Source: Ursidibacter maritimus (lineage in GTDB: Bacteria > Pseudomonadota > Gammaproteobacteria > Enterobacterales > Pasteurellaceae). Taken from it: a stretch of 64,000 nucleotides of DNA. The stretch is from contig NZ_LEKN01000037.1 of assembly GCF_009761395.1 (NCBI RefSeq), positions 1 through 64,000 on the forward strand, read 5' to 3'. Of this stretch, positions 44,781 to 57,018 are shown piece by piece. The notes beneath the pieces were generated by a model that was not told where the DNA came from, searched no databases, and worked only from the letters and a program-made list of their open reading frames with translations. Numbering within the stretch: the stretch's first letter is position 1; each line of letters begins with the position of its first letter. The position numbers and the translations under genes were made by a program.

Positions 44781-44786
44781 ATTCAA

Positions 44787-45655
<869 letters not shown>

Positions 45656-45669
45656 AGTGTTACCTTACT

Positions 45670-46203
45670 TTACTTTTTCTTCGCTTCTTTTGTACGTACA
45701 ACTTCATCAGAATAACGTACACCTTTACCTTTATAAGGCTCTGGACGGCGATATGCACGAATATCTGCTGCTACCTGACCAATTAACTGTTTGTCAGCAC
45801 TCTTAAGAATAATTTCTGTTTGAGATGGACATTCACCAGTTACGCCAGCTGGCAACGTATGTTCAACTGGGTGTGAGAAACCTAAACTTAAAGCAACTAC
45901 GTTACCTTTCATTTGTGCTCTATAACCAACACCAACTAATTGCAATTTCTTAGTAAAGCCTTCAGTAACACCAATAACCATAGCATTAACAAGTGCACGT
46001 GCAGTACCTGCTTGTGCATCTGCATTTACAACACCTGCTTTAGGTGCAAAAGTTAATACGTTAGCTTCGTAATTTACTTCAACTGCATTATGAATTTCAC
46101 GAGATAACTCGCCGTTTTTACCTTTAACTGTTAATAGCTGACCGTTGAGTTTAACTTCAACACCGGCAGGAACATTAACAGGTGCTTTTGCAACACGAGA
46201 CAT
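45670..46203 (-). CDS. rplF: 50S ribosomal protein L6
   Basis: 177 aa, two-domain protein near the GTPase-associated centre. The C-terminal signature [24 protein letters not shown] is intact. spc operon. Confidence 0.98.
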   Translation of the reverse strand: MSRVAKAPVNVPAGVEVKLNGQLLTVKGKNGELSREIHNAVEVNYEANVLTFAPKAGVVNADAQAGTARALVNAMVIGVTEGFTKKLQLVGVGYRAQMKGNVVALSLGFSHPVEHTLPAGVTGECPSQTEIILKSADKQLIGQVAADIRAYRRPEPYKGKGVRYSDEVVRTKEAKKK

Positions 46204-46219
46204 TCTTCCTACCCCTCTA

Positions 46220-46612
46220 TTATGCTACGTAACAGATAATTTCACCGCCTAGACCTGCTTGACGTGCAGCTCTATCGGTCATTACACCTTTAGATGTAGA
46301 AACAACTGCGATACCTAAACCACCCATTACTTTTGGTAATTCGTCTTTACGTTTGTAAATACGAAGACCTGGACGGCTTACGCGTTGGATACTTTCTACA
46401 ACTGGTTTATTTTGGAAATATTTTAAAGTGATTTCCAATTCAGGTTTTGAACCTTCAACAACTTTGAAGCTCTCAACATAACCTTCTTCAGCTAAAACGC
46501 TTGCAATAGCAACTTTTAACTTAGATGAAGGCATACTGATTGCAACTTTATTCGCAGCTTGACCGTTACGAATACGGGTCAGCATATCTGCGATTGGATC
46601 TTGCATGCTCAT
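46220..46612 (-). CDS. rpsH: 30S ribosomal protein S8
   Basis: 130 aa, binds helix 21 of 16S rRNA and represses the spc operon at the rplE start in E. coli. [20 protein letters not shown] and the C-terminal [20 protein letters not shown] are near-identical to E. coli. Confidence 0.98.
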   Translation of the reverse strand: MSMQDPIADMLTRIRNGQAANKVAISMPSSKLKVAIASVLAEEGYVESFKVVEGSKPELEITLKYFQNKPVVESIQRVSRPGLRIYKRKDELPKVMGGLGIAVVSTSKGVMTDRAARQAGLGGEIICYVA

Positions 46613-46648
46613 GTATTTACTCCCATGATTCCAAATTAAAAGAGGTTA

Positions 46649-46954
46649 TTACCAGCTTGCTTTCTTAAGGCCTGGAATTTCGCCACGCATTGCAGCTTCA
46701 CGAACCTTAATACGGCTTAAGCCAAACTTACGAAGTACACCATGTGGACGACCAGTTTGACGGCAACGATTACGCTGACGACTTGGACTAGAATCACGTG
46801 GAAGTGTTTGTAATTTTAAAACAGCATCCCAACGCTCTTCGTCTGAAGAATTTACATCAGAAATAATTTTCTTTAATTCTTCACGTTTCGCGTAAAATTT
46901 ATCAGCTAATTTCGCACGTTTTACATCACGTGCAATCATTGATTGTTTTGCCAC
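46649..46954 (-). CDS. rpsN: 30S ribosomal protein S14
   Basis: 101-aa long form without the zinc-binding CxxC pairs, as is normal for gamma-proteobacteria. The C-terminal [20 protein letters not shown] is conserved. spc operon. Confidence 0.98.
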   Translation of the reverse strand: MAKQSMIARDVKRAKLADKFYAKREELKKIISDVNSSDEERWDAVLKLQTLPRDSSPSRQRNRCRQTGRPHGVLRKFGLSRIKVREAAMRGEIPGLKKASW

Positions 46955-46965
46955 GATAACCTACC

Positions 46966-47834
<869 letters not shown>

Positions 47835-47844
47835 TACATTCTCC

Positions 47845-48228
<384 letters not shown>

Positions 48229-48257
48229 TTAAAATAAAAAACACCCTTTCGGGACGA

Positions 48258-48282
48258 ACCTATTTGCCCTATGCAAATAGGT
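48258..48282 (-). other. 5'-terminal hairpin of the spc mRNA
   Basis: Perfect 10-bp stem ACCTATTTGC / GCAAATAGGT with a 5-nt loop. It starts at about the predicted transcription start, so the mRNA would begin with this stem. A CCC-GAAA-GGG mini-hairpin and GTGTTTTTTATTTT follow before the rplN ribosome site. Role unknown: stability or attenuation are options. Confidence 0.6.
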
Positions 48283-48287
48283 GGCGG

Positions 48288-48317
48288 ATTATATCGCAAA
48301 GAGGATACTAAGATCAA
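48288..48317 (-). promoter_or_regulatory. Promoter of the spc operon
   Basis: On the minus strand TTGATC (48317-48312), an 18-nt spacer and a perfect TATAAT (48293-48288) point at rplN. It lies downstream of the cassette terminator, so spc transcription does not depend on the cassette. Confidence 0.75.
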
Positions 48318-48365
48318 CCGAAATTTGAACATTTGAGTAGCCATACTGATTTGCAAAACTTTTCC

Positions 48366-48398
48366 AAAAAAAGACCGCTTGTATTGTGACAAGCGGTC
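48366..48398 (-). terminator. Cassette terminator made of two inverted uptake sequences
   Basis: GACCGCTTGT and ACAAGCGGTC form a perfect 10-bp stem with a 6-nt loop. On the minus strand a run of seven T residues follows. It ends the 198-aa gene and separates it from the spc promoter. Each arm is a full uptake sequence. Confidence 0.9.
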
Positions 48399-48445
48399 AG
48401 TTTTCAATATAGATTTACTGCTTTAGTCATTGTTTAAAAAATAAA

Positions 48446-49042
48446 TTATGATTTTTTAAACAACTCTTTTCCTTGCAACCATAGATAACAATCAATCTGT
48501 TTTAGGTCAAATTTTTCCAAGCCAAAATGTTTTTGAAAATCTAATAATACACTTTTAAAAGTTTGATAGTTTCTCAAGTCTGCTCTTTTAAAAGATGAAA
48601 ATTGATATTCTTTATTGAGAGAACAGAGAAGTCTATCAACATAACTATCATAAATCGGAAATTCATTTGGATTATGGTGAGAACAATACTTTGTTGCAAA
48701 AGAATAAAAATTTTTCTTTTTGTCATTTATGATTACTCGCTGTATATCATCAACTAAAGTAACATCTCCCTTTGCTAGACGCTCATCAATCTTTAATGAA
48801 TGAATATGTTTTGCCACCGAATACACAGAGAAAATATTGGTGCTATAAAAGTCATTTAGCGTTGATGCTTTTAATAAAACATCACTTAATAACTCATTCT
48901 TAGGCATAAGCTGACCAAAAAGTTTATTTAACGCTTCCTCTTGAGCAGTATAATTTTCAAGTGTTTTCCAGTAGTTAAGATATTTTTCTACTTCCACGAC
49001 ACTTGGTTTAGGAAGATTTTTTTCGCTGGAAATGGTTTTCAT
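48446..49042 (-). CDS. Uncharacterised 198-aa cassette protein
   Basis: The ATG at 49042 follows a good GGAGAATAT site. An in-frame upstream ATG at 49132 would overlap the LRR gene and is less likely. The protein is soluble, lysine- and tyrosine-rich, with no signal peptide. The segment FATKYCSHHNPNEFPIYDSY recalls the conserved HNP..PIYDS patch of OGG/HhH-glycosylase-like proteins, but I see no clear catalytic residue and the match is by eye. It probably works with the LRR gene 61 nt upstream. Confidence 0.75.
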   Translation of the reverse strand: MKTISSEKNLPKPSVVEVEKYLNYWKTLENYTAQEEALNKLFGQLMPKNELLSDVLLKASTLNDFYSTNIFSVYSVAKHIHSLKIDERLAKGDVTLVDDIQRVIINDKKKNFYSFATKYCSHHNPNEFPIYDSYVDRLLCSLNKEYQFSSFKRADLRNYQTFKSVLLDFQKHFGLEKFDLKQIDCYLWLQGKELFKKS

Positions 49043-49066
49043 ATATTCTCCATAGTTATTCCAACA

Positions 49067-49093
49067 AGCCGAACCTTTTTTAGTAGTTCGGCT
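49067..49093 (-). other. Hairpin between the two large cassette genes
   Basis: Perfect 8-bp stem AGCCGAAC / GTTCGGCT with an 11-nt loop, between the LRR gene and the 198-aa gene. No T-run follows on the minus strand, so it is more likely an mRNA stability or processing element than a terminator. Confidence 0.5.
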
Positions 49094-49103
49094 GTTATTT
49101 ATA

Positions 49104-51074
49104 TTATGATAAATGTGAACCAGATTCTTCAAATAGTGCTTTTAATTTTGTGTATTCTTCACGTTCTTTAAGTTCATCACCCCAAGATGTAATACCTAAA
49201 TATAAAGAATCTTTCTTAGCAAAGATCTCTAAGCAACCAAACTGCTCTACGGTAATATTATTTCCAGAGAGAGATAAGTGGCTTAGTTTAGGCAGTTGTG
49301 CTAATAAAGCCACCTCAGCCCAGCTAATATCAATAGATGTATTGATTAACCTAAGGCTCTCTAAACTTGGAAGTGTTGCAATTTTAGCTAAAGCTGCGGC
49401 ACTTACAGGTCTATCGCTTAAGTCTAAAGAGCGAAGATTAACTAGTGCTTCACAATCAAATTGCTCAATAGCATTACTACCTTTTATACCATCTGAACCA
49501 TTTAATTTTAGAGTTTCCAAACTTGAAATTTTAGCTATCTCAGCTAGTGAATTGACGGAAATATCTGCGTATTCTAAAGTCAGTTCTTTAAGATGAGTTA
49601 ACTTACTCCATTTTGTTTCTTCGAAGTCTGATCTTATCTTTTCTCGATAATAACCACACCCATCTATAGTTAGCTTCTCTAAATTTGGAATAGTGACGAT
49701 GGCTGATAATAATTCTACGCTTATAGATTTACCCTCTAGCACCAGCTCTTTTAGCGATGTGAACTGGCTTAAGTCTAAATCACGCTTCACCACTGCAACC
49801 TCATTACCAGATAAATCAAGCTTACGTAACTCAGTGCAAGAAGATAATGCCTTCAATAGATCATCTGTAATAGTCACACAATATCTAAGATTTAATTCAA
49901 GTAATTCGGGCAAACGACTTAATGGTGAAAAATCGTGACCATCCAATGCATTAAAAGATAAATCAAGATCCTCTAAACTCTCTATCTGAGCAATTTTTTC
50001 CAAGAAACCTTTAGCATTTTCACCAATGTTATTACTGGATAAGTCTAGTGTATTAAGCTGACTTAACTTAGTTAATGGCTCATAATCCTCTGCCGTCCCA
50101 GCCAACAGATTACTTGATAAATTAAGCACTTGTAAATTATTAGCCAAGGATGATAATTCACCTAATGTATCCGCTGTAATCTCGTTACGACTAAAATCAA
50201 AATCAGTAATGGTTGTCAGTTTTCCAACACACTCTGGAATCGACTCAATGTTCACATAACTGAAAGAAATCCCTTCTAAAAATTTTAAATGGGTCAATTT
50301 CTCAATACCACTGTAATCAAATACCTCATCAGGGAATGAAACACTTATCAGTATATCACTATGGTCAAGGTTACCTTCTTCGTCATAATAACCTGTGAAA
50401 TTTGTCGCAACAAAATTACCCATTATGGATCTATCATTTAAATCAATTTCACAAGTTATCTCATCATCTACCAATGTTGGGAAATCTTCCTCAAACTCAT
50501 CTTCAAATCTCCATTCTCCGTTGCTTTTGAGCAACATATATTTTAACGAATCAGACAAACTTACCCACCAGTTCCAATCCTCATCAGAAATCAGATTATT
50601 TTCATCAAATTCTTTTTTGGCAATATCTTTGTTAGATGATTTTACTTTTCTTGTGGTATCTCCCTCATTGATAAAGTTAATGACTTTGTTGCCTAAATAT
50701 TGGGTATTCCAGTCTGATTCATACACCATTCCAATTTCACCAGAAATTTGGCGTAGTCCTTCTTTTGTGTTATCACAAGTAATAGAAATACTATTATTCT
50801 CGGCTTGCTCAATCACAAAATTACCGTATTTGGCGGATTTTTTCACCCCTTCAGCACCTTCCATTTGCACATTACGCGATACGCCATTGATATGGTTAAT
50901 CAATTTGCTACCTAAAGATTGCGTATTCCAATCTGATTCATACTCCATTCCTAGCTTATCAGCAATCTCTCGCAGAGCTTGCTTCGTATTCTTAAGCGTA
51001 ATAGAAATTTTGTTATCATTACCTTGTTCAATCACAAAGTTCTCATAACTTGCACTTTTTTTAATTTTTGACAT
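49104..51074 (-). CDS. Leucine-rich-repeat protein with duplicated N-terminal module
   Basis: 656 aa, no signal peptide or membrane helix. Residues 5-63 and 78-136 are tandem copies of one module with the shared pattern KKSAxYxNFVIEQ, ISIT, NTKxxLRxI and ESDWNTQxLGxKxIN. After a lysine-rich linker (140-165) comes a region with DWNWWVSLSDSLKYML. From about residue 230 to 640 there are some 16-18 leucine-rich repeats of 22-26 residues (LNTLDLSSNNIG, LEDLDLSFNALD). AAGGGATATTT precedes the ATG. Cytoplasmic location and a protein-binding role are inferred. Family not recognised. Confidence 0.8.
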   Translation of the reverse strand: MSKIKKSASYENFVIEQGNDNKISITLKNTKQALREIADKLGMEYESDWNTQSLGSKLINHINGVSRNVQMEGAEGVKKSAKYGNFVIEQAENNSISITCDNTKEGLRQISGEIGMVYESDWNTQYLGNKVINFINEGDTTRKVKSSNKDIAKKEFDENNLISDEDWNWWVSLSDSLKYMLLKSNGEWRFEDEFEEDFPTLVDDEITCEIDLNDRSIMGNFVATNFTGYYDEEGNLDHSDILISVSFPDEVFDYSGIEKLTHLKFLEGISFSYVNIESIPECVGKLTTITDFDFSRNEITADTLGELSSLANNLQVLNLSSNLLAGTAEDYEPLTKLSQLNTLDLSSNNIGENAKGFLEKIAQIESLEDLDLSFNALDGHDFSPLSRLPELLELNLRYCVTITDDLLKALSSCTELRKLDLSGNEVAVVKRDLDLSQFTSLKELVLEGKSISVELLSAIVTIPNLEKLTIDGCGYYREKIRSDFEETKWSKLTHLKELTLEYADISVNSLAEIAKISSLETLKLNGSDGIKGSNAIEQFDCEALVNLRSLDLSDRPVSAAALAKIATLPSLESLRLINTSIDISWAEVALLAQLPKLSHLSLSGNNITVEQFGCLEIFAKKDSLYLGITSWGDELKEREEYTKLKALFEESGSHLS

Positions 51075-51108
51075 AAATATCCCTTATTAATAAATAAAAA
51101 GAAATGTT

Positions 51109-51115
51109 GGGGGGG
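51109..51115. repeat. G7 tract upstream of the LRR gene
   Basis: Seven consecutive G on the plus strand (C on the coding strand), 35 nt before the LRR gene ATG and just after a terminator stem. It could vary in length and alter spacing of a promoter or leader, but seven bases is at the low end for slippage. Confidence 0.6.
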
Positions 51116-51116
51116 T

Positions 51117-51152
51117 ATAAAAAAGGCAGTTCCTTTAAATAAGAACTGCCTT
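51117..51152 (-). terminator. Terminator after the 64-aa gene
   Basis: Perfect 10-bp stem AAGGCAGTTC / GAACTGCCTT with a 10-nt loop, and TTTTTTATA after it on the minus strand. It lies 10 nt past the small gene, so the LRR gene needs its own promoter or read-through. Confidence 0.88.
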
Positions 51153-51162
51153 AGAAAGAAAA

Positions 51163-51357
51163 TTAAACGTAGTGACTATCAACTTTAATCCCTTTTTCAT
51201 TGTAAACATAAATCATAATCCCCTGTTTTATACTTACGCTCGTTGAAGTATACCCAACTAAAACTCCATTTGGTGCAAGTATCTGGAATAATTTTTTGCT
51301 ACCATCATAAGCAACAAACGCCGAAGAACCTTGTTTAACAACTGTAGTAATAGCCAT
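51163..51357 (-). CDS. Uncharacterised 64-aa cassette protein
   Basis: Small protein, MAITTVVKQGSSAFVAYDGS then LFQILAPNGVLVGYTS and IMIYVYNEKGIKVDSHYV. The alternation of short polar and beta-branched stretches suggests an all-beta fold with repeated YxxxG turns. No signal peptide, cysteine or catalytic motif is seen. GAGGATTTAATT precedes the ATG. It has its own terminator and a long leader, so it is probably expressed at higher level than the downstream genes. Not recognised. Confidence 0.7.
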   Translation of the reverse strand: MAITTVVKQGSSAFVAYDGSKKLFQILAPNGVLVGYTSTSVSIKQGIMIYVYNEKGIKVDSHYV

Positions 51358-51395
51358 AATTAAATCCTCTAATGTAATTTTTTACCAAGATAAAG

Positions 51396-51421
51396 ATGCC
51401 TTTATGGCAACATAAAGGCAT
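51396..51421 (-). other. Leader hairpin of the 64-aa gene
   Basis: Perfect 11-bp stem ATGCCTTTATG / CATAAAGGCAT with a 4-nt loop, 39 nt before the ATG. No T-run follows. It may be an operator or an mRNA element in the leader of the small gene. Confidence 0.6.
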
Positions 51422-51480
51422 AAGAAGGATATCATTCTTGCGAAAATAGATATTTAAACACGATAAATCACATAAGATGT

Positions 51481-51488
51481 GGGGGGGG
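51481..51488. repeat. G8 tract upstream of the cassette
   Basis: Eight consecutive G on the plus strand, about 125 nt before the start of the 64-aa gene, in the gap between the S10 terminator and the cassette. Confidence 0.6.
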
Positions 51489-51564
51489 ATTAGCTAGAAA
51501 ACCAAAGCGAAATAAATGGATATAGAGAAGAAATAAAAGCGGTGAGATTTTAGGAAAATTTTAC

Positions 51565-51596
51565 AAAAAAATCCCCAGCATTGCTGCTAGGGATTT
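51565..51596 (-). terminator. S10 operon terminator after rpsQ
   Basis: AAATCCC / GGGATTT outer stem with an inner CAGC / GCTG pairing. On the minus strand it is followed by TTTTTTT. It lies 20 nt beyond the rpsQ stop. It shows that S10 and spc are separate transcripts here. Confidence 0.85.
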
Positions 51597-51615
51597 CTTA
51601 TTTGAACTGAGTTAA

Positions 51616-51873
51616 TTAAGCAACGATTGCTTTTTCAACTACACGAACTAAAGTGTGTGATTTAGTTTTAGAGAGTGGGCGACACTCTTTAACTTCTACT
51701 ACATCGCCTAATTTAGCTTCGTTATTTTCATCGTGTACGTGAAGTTTAGTAGTACGACGGATAAACTTACCATAAATAGGGTGTTTAACTGTACGTTCAA
51801 TAGCGATTACGAATGATTTATCCATTTTATCGCTAACTACTTTACCTTGTACTGTACGAATTTTATCAGTCAT
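51616..51873 (-). CDS. rpsQ: 30S ribosomal protein S17
   Basis: 85 aa, OB-fold 16S-binding protein. [20 protein letters not shown] and [20 protein letters not shown] are conserved. Last gene of the S10 operon. Confidence 0.98.
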   Translation of the reverse strand: MTDKIRTVQGKVVSDKMDKSFVIAIERTVKHPIYGKFIRRTTKLHVHDENNEAKLGDVVEVKECRPLSKTKSHTLVRVVEKAIVA

Positions 51874-52063
51874 TACTCACCCGCCTTCTCGGTTAATACA
51901 GTTTTTACTTGTGCAATGCTACGACGCACTTGTTTTAACTGATGGGTTTGTTGAAGCTGACCGGTGGCTGCTTGCATACGCAACTTGAACTGCTCACCTA
52001 AAAGGTTTACTAATTCACCATTCAGCTCTTCAATACTTTTTGCACGTAATTCTTGAGCTTTCA

Positions 52064-52064
<1 letters not shown>
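51873..52064 (-). CDS. rpmC: 50S ribosomal protein L29
   Basis: 63 aa, two-helix protein near the tunnel exit that helps dock SRP and trigger factor. [20 protein letters not shown] is canonical. One-base overlaps with both neighbours. Confidence 0.97.
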
Positions 52065-52474
<410 letters not shown>

Positions 52475-52486
52475 TCAGTGATCTCC

Positions 52487-53194
52487 TTATTTACGACCTT
52501 TGCCACGTGGCGCCTTTTTAGGCTGTGCCGCTGGTTCTTTCTCAGATTCAATCACTGCAGCCATACCACCAAGAATTTCACCTTTGAAGATCCACACTTT
52601 AATACCGATTACACCGTATGTAGTGTGTGCTTCTGCAGTGTTATAATCGATGTCAGCACGAAGAGTATGTAGAGGTACACGACCTTCACGATACCATTCT
52701 GAACGTGCGATTTCTGCACCACCTAAACGACCGCTAACTTCAACTTTGATACCTTTAGCACCTAAACGCATTGCGTTTTGTACTGCACGTTTCATTGCGC
52801 GACGGAACATTACACGACGCTCAAGTTGAGATGCGATGCTATCTGCAACTAATTTTGCATCTAGCTCTGGTTTTTTCACTTCAGCAATGTTGATTTGAGC
52901 AGGAACGCCAGCAATTTTAGATACTGCGTTTCTTAATTTTTCAACATCTTCGCCTTTTTTACCGATTACGATACCTGGACGAGCTGTGTGAATAGTTACA
53001 CGAATGCTTTTTGCTGGACGCTCAATAGTGATGCGTGAAACAGAAGCGTTCGCTAACTCTTTATTTAAAAATTGACGTACTTTGAAATCGCCTTCTAAAT
53101 TGTCTGCGAAATCTTGTGTATTCGCGAACCAAGTAGAGCTCCAAGGTTTAACAATACCAAGGCGAATACCATGTGGATGTACTTTTTGACCCAT
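52487..53194 (-). CDS. rpsC: 30S ribosomal protein S3
   Basis: 235 aa, mRNA entry and helicase activity. The KH domain has [20 protein letters not shown], and the C-terminal domain has [21 protein letters not shown]10 operon. Confidence 0.98.
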   Translation of the reverse strand: MGQKVHPHGIRLGIVKPWSSTWFANTQDFADNLEGDFKVRQFLNKELANASVSRITIERPAKSIRVTIHTARPGIVIGKKGEDVEKLRNAVSKIAGVPAQINIAEVKKPELDAKLVADSIASQLERRVMFRRAMKRAVQNAMRLGAKGIKVEVSGRLGGAEIARSEWYREGRVPLHTLRADIDYNTAEAHTTYGVIGIKVWIFKGEILGGMAAVIESEKEPAAQPKKAPRGKGRK

Positions 53195-53212
53195 TTGTTA
53201 TTCTCCTACTGA

Positions 53213-53548
<336 letters not shown>

Positions 53549-53555
53549 TTACCTC

Positions 53556-53834
<279 letters not shown>

Positions 53835-53857
53835 TTACCTCTTTTTAATGAATAAAA

Positions 53858-54679
53858 TTATTTACCACGACGACGTACGATGAATTTATCAGTACGTTTG
53901 TTATGGCGAGTTTTCTTACCTTTGGTTTGAACGCCCCAAGGTGTAACAGGGTGTTTACCGAAGTTACGACCTTCACCACCACCGTGTGGGTGGTCAACTG
54001 GGTTCATCGCAGTACCACGAACTGTTGGACGAATACCTCTCCAACGGTTTGCACCTGCTTTACCAAGAACGCGAAGCATATGTTCTGAGTTACCTACTTC
54101 ACCAATAGTTGCAGAACACTCAGCTAATACTTTACGCATTTCACCTGAGCGAAGACGTAAAGTTACATAGTTACCTTCACGAGCAATAATTTGCACATAT
54201 GCACCAGCAGAACGAGCGATTTGACCGCCTTTACCTGGTTTTAATTCAACGTTATGAATTGTTGAACCAACTGGGATATTGCGCATTGGTAATGAGTTAC
54301 CTACTTTAATTGGAGATGAAGCACCCGCTTGAATTTGATCACCAACAGATAAACCTTTTGGTGCAAGAATGTAGCGACGCTCACCATCTTTATAAAGTAC
54401 TAATGCAATGTTTGCAGAACGGTTTGGATCGTATTCTAAACGCTCAACAACAGCTGGAATGTCTAATTTATTACGTTTGAAATCGATTAAACGATAGTGT
54501 TGTTTATGACCACCACCGATGTGGCGAGTGGTAATACGACCTAAGTTGTTACGACCACCAGTTCTAGATTTAGTATCTAAGAGTGCTGCAAAAGGTTTAC
54601 CTTTGTGAAGCTCTGGATTAACAACTTTAACTACATGACGACGACCAGCGGAGGTCGGCTTACATTTAACGATAGCCAT
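53858..54679 (-). CDS. rplB: 50S ribosomal protein L2
   Basis: 273 aa, needed for peptidyl transfer and subunit joining. The signature [20 protein letters not shown] includes the conserved histidine. S10 operon. Confidence 0.98.
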   Translation of the reverse strand: MAIVKCKPTSAGRRHVVKVVNPELHKGKPFAALLDTKSRTGGRNNLGRITTRHIGGGHKQHYRLIDFKRNKLDIPAVVERLEYDPNRSANIALVLYKDGERRYILAPKGLSVGDQIQAGASSPIKVGNSLPMRNIPVGSTIHNVELKPGKGGQIARSAGAYVQIIAREGNYVTLRLRSGEMRKVLAECSATIGEVGNSEHMLRVLGKAGANRWRGIRPTVRGTAMNPVDHPHGGGEGRNFGKHPVTPWGVQTKGKKTRHNKRTDKFIVRRRGK

Positions 54680-54698
54680 AGTTTTCTATTCCTCCGAA

Positions 54699-55004
54699 TT
54701 ACTCTGCCGCACCTTCAACAAAGTCAAGAGATTGACCTTCCTGAAGTGTCACGTACGCTTTTTTCCAATCACTACGACGACCTGATTTAGCACCGTGACG
54801 TTTAGTTTTACCTTTAACAACCACTGTACGAACAGAATCTACTTTAACTTCGAAAAGTTGCTCTACTGCATTTGCAATTTCTACTTTATTTGCATCTAAA
54901 GCGACTTTGAAAACGATAGTATTGCCTTTTTCTGCGTTATTTGTTGCTTTCTCAGAGATATGAGGTGCTTTAAGCACTTTTAGCAAACGTTCTTGTTGAA
55001 TCAT
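54699..55004 (-). CDS. rplW: 50S ribosomal protein L23
   Basis: 101 aa, binding site for trigger factor and SRP at the tunnel exit. [20 protein letters not shown] and the [18 protein letters not shown] segment are typical. ATGA overlap with rplD. Confidence 0.98.
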   Translation of the reverse strand: MIQQERLLKVLKAPHISEKATNNAEKGNTIVFKVALDANKVEIANAVEQLFEVKVDSVRTVVVKGKTKRHGAKSGRRSDWKKAYVTLQEGQSLDFVEGAAE

Positions 55005-55603
55005 GCTAACATCTCCTCAATTTGTTTTACTGCATCTACAGTAACAACCACTTTATCGAAAGCGATTAAACTTACTGGATCAATTCCTTGAACATCACGC
55101 ACATCTACTTTATATAAGTTGCGTGCTGCTAAGAATAGATTTTCATCTAAGCTCGCAGTAATGATAAGTGCGTCAGTTAACGCCATATCTTTTAATTTTT
55201 GTACTAAAACTTTAGTTTTTGGTGCGTCAATTTCAAATTTATCAACAACAACTAAACGATCTTGACGAACAAGTTCAGAAAGAATGCTTTTGATTGCACC
55301 ACGGTACATTTTCTTGTTCACTTTTTGGCTGTGATCTTGTGGCTTAGCTGCGAAAGTTACACCACCAGAACGCCAGATTGGTGATTTAACATCACCTGAA
55401 CGAGCACGACCAGTACCTTTTTGACGCCAAGGTTTTTTACCTGAACCAGACACTTCAGCACGAGTTTTTTGAGCACGACTTCCTTGACGAGCACCTGCTG
55501 CATACGCAACAACTACTTGGTGGATTAACGCTTCGTTAAACTCACGTCCGAAGGTAGTTTCAGAAACAGTTAGTGCGTTTGCACCTACAACTTGTAATTC
55601 CAT
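55001..55603 (-). CDS. rplD: 50S ribosomal protein L4
   Basis: 200 aa, tunnel protein and regulator. In E. coli L4 attenuates transcription and represses translation of its own S10 operon through the leader. The tunnel loop [20 protein letters not shown] is intact. Confidence 0.98.
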   Translation of the reverse strand: MELQVVGANALTVSETTFGREFNEALIHQVVVAYAAGARQGSRAQKTRAEVSGSGKKPWRQKGTGRARSGDVKSPIWRSGGVTFAAKPQDHSQKVNKKMYRGAIKSILSELVRQDRLVVVDKFEIDAPKTKVLVQKLKDMALTDALIITASLDENLFLAARNLYKVDVRDVQGIDPVSLIAFDKVVVTVDAVKQIEEMLA

Positions 55604-55618
55604 CTCTATCTCCTAGAC

Positions 55619-56245
55619 TTATGCTTTAACAGCTGGTTTTACGATAACATCACTATTAGTTGCACCAGGTACAGAACCTTTAACTAATAATAATTTACGC
55701 TCAGCATCTACACGAACAACTTCAAGTGATTGAACGGTTACACGCTCAGCACCTAAGTGTCCAGCCATTTTTTTACCTTTAAACACACGACCTGGAGTTT
55801 GGTTTTGACCAATAGAACCAAGTACACGGTGTGATAAAGAGTTACCGTGAGTAGCATCTTGAGTACGGAAGTTCCAGCGTTTAACACCGCCAGCAAAACC
55901 TTTACCTTTAGAAGTACCAGTAACATCTACTTTTTTAACATCTGTGAAGATGTCTACGTTGATTTCTTGACCTAAAGTGAATTCTTCACCTTCAGTACGA
56001 AATTCCCATAAACCGCGACCAGCTTCAACACCTGCTTTAACGAAATGACCTGCTTCAGGCTTAGTTACACGATTCGCTTTTTTCGAACCAGTTGTAACTT
56101 GAACTGCAGTATAGCCATCGTTTTCAAGAGTTTTAACTTGAGTCACACGGTTGGCTTCGATTTCGATTACGGTAACTGGAACTGACACGCCATCTTCTGT
56201 GAAGATACGGGTCATACCAACTTTACGACCGACTAAACCAATCAT
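55619..56245 (-). CDS. rplC: 50S ribosomal protein L3
   Basis: 208 aa, assembly initiator close to the peptidyl transferase centre. The conserved loop [20 protein letters not shown] holds the glutamine that PrmB methylates (GQNQTPG). Confidence 0.98.
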   Translation of the reverse strand: MIGLVGRKVGMTRIFTEDGVSVPVTVIEIEANRVTQVKTLENDGYTAVQVTTGSKKANRVTKPEAGHFVKAGVEAGRGLWEFRTEGEEFTLGQEINVDIFTDVKKVDVTGTSKGKGFAGGVKRWNFRTQDATHGNSLSHRVLGSIGQNQTPGRVFKGKKMAGHLGAERVTVQSLEVVRVDAERKLLLVKGSVPGATNSDVIVKPAVKA

Positions 56246-56261
56246 TGTAATAACCTCTTAA

Positions 56262-56738
<477 letters not shown>

Positions 56739-56744
56739 ACGCTA

Positions 56745-56772
56745 TCTATACATCAGTGAAAGCGTTTCGCAA
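56745..56772 (-). promoter_or_regulatory. Candidate S10 operon promoter
   Basis: TTGCGA, a 16-nt spacer and TATAGA on the minus strand, placing the start near 56738. The match is moderate. A TATAAT-like hexamer slightly upstream is an alternative -10. Confidence 0.4.
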
Positions 56773-56889
56773 TTATAAGAAAATTTCCCGATAATAACAA
56801 GCTCAATTTCAACCTTCTGCTAAAGAATTTACAAATATTTCAATATTCTCTCGTTTTAAAAATAGGAAAAAATCGTCATTTTTTTCTTA

Positions 56890-56911
56890 TTTTTCGACTT
56901 ATATCACAAAA
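56890..56911 (+). promoter_or_regulatory. Candidate CRP-S site upstream of sxy
   Basis: TTCGA-N6-TCACA with T-rich and A-rich flanks. The left half is one base from the CRP-S half site TGCGA and the right half is canonical. Such sites need CRP plus Sxy in Pasteurellaceae. It is centred 118 nt before the sxy ATG. Confidence 0.5.
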
Positions 56912-56956
56912 AAACTCAATTTTTTGGATTGAAAAGCCTTTCTAGCTAGGAGATTA

Positions 56957-56988
56957 TTTGAACGGTGGTATAACCACTGGGATTCAAT
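56957..56988 (+). other. Stem-loop in the sxy mRNA leader
   Basis: Inner 7-bp stem CGGTGGT / ACCACTG (one G-T pair) with an ATA loop, and an outer TTGAA / TTCAA stem. It ends 18 nt before the GGAGG ribosome site. In H. influenzae the 5' fold of sxy mRNA limits translation, and this could be the local equivalent, although it does not obviously pair with the ribosome site. Confidence 0.45.
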
Positions 56989-57018
56989 ATATTAGTTCAC
57001 ATAAACGGAGGTAGTTGT

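Noticed and set aside
48446-51357. Cassette as an insertion sequence, integron or prophage fragment
   Set aside because: No transposase, integrase, terminal inverted repeats or target duplication seen, and no attC-like repeats.
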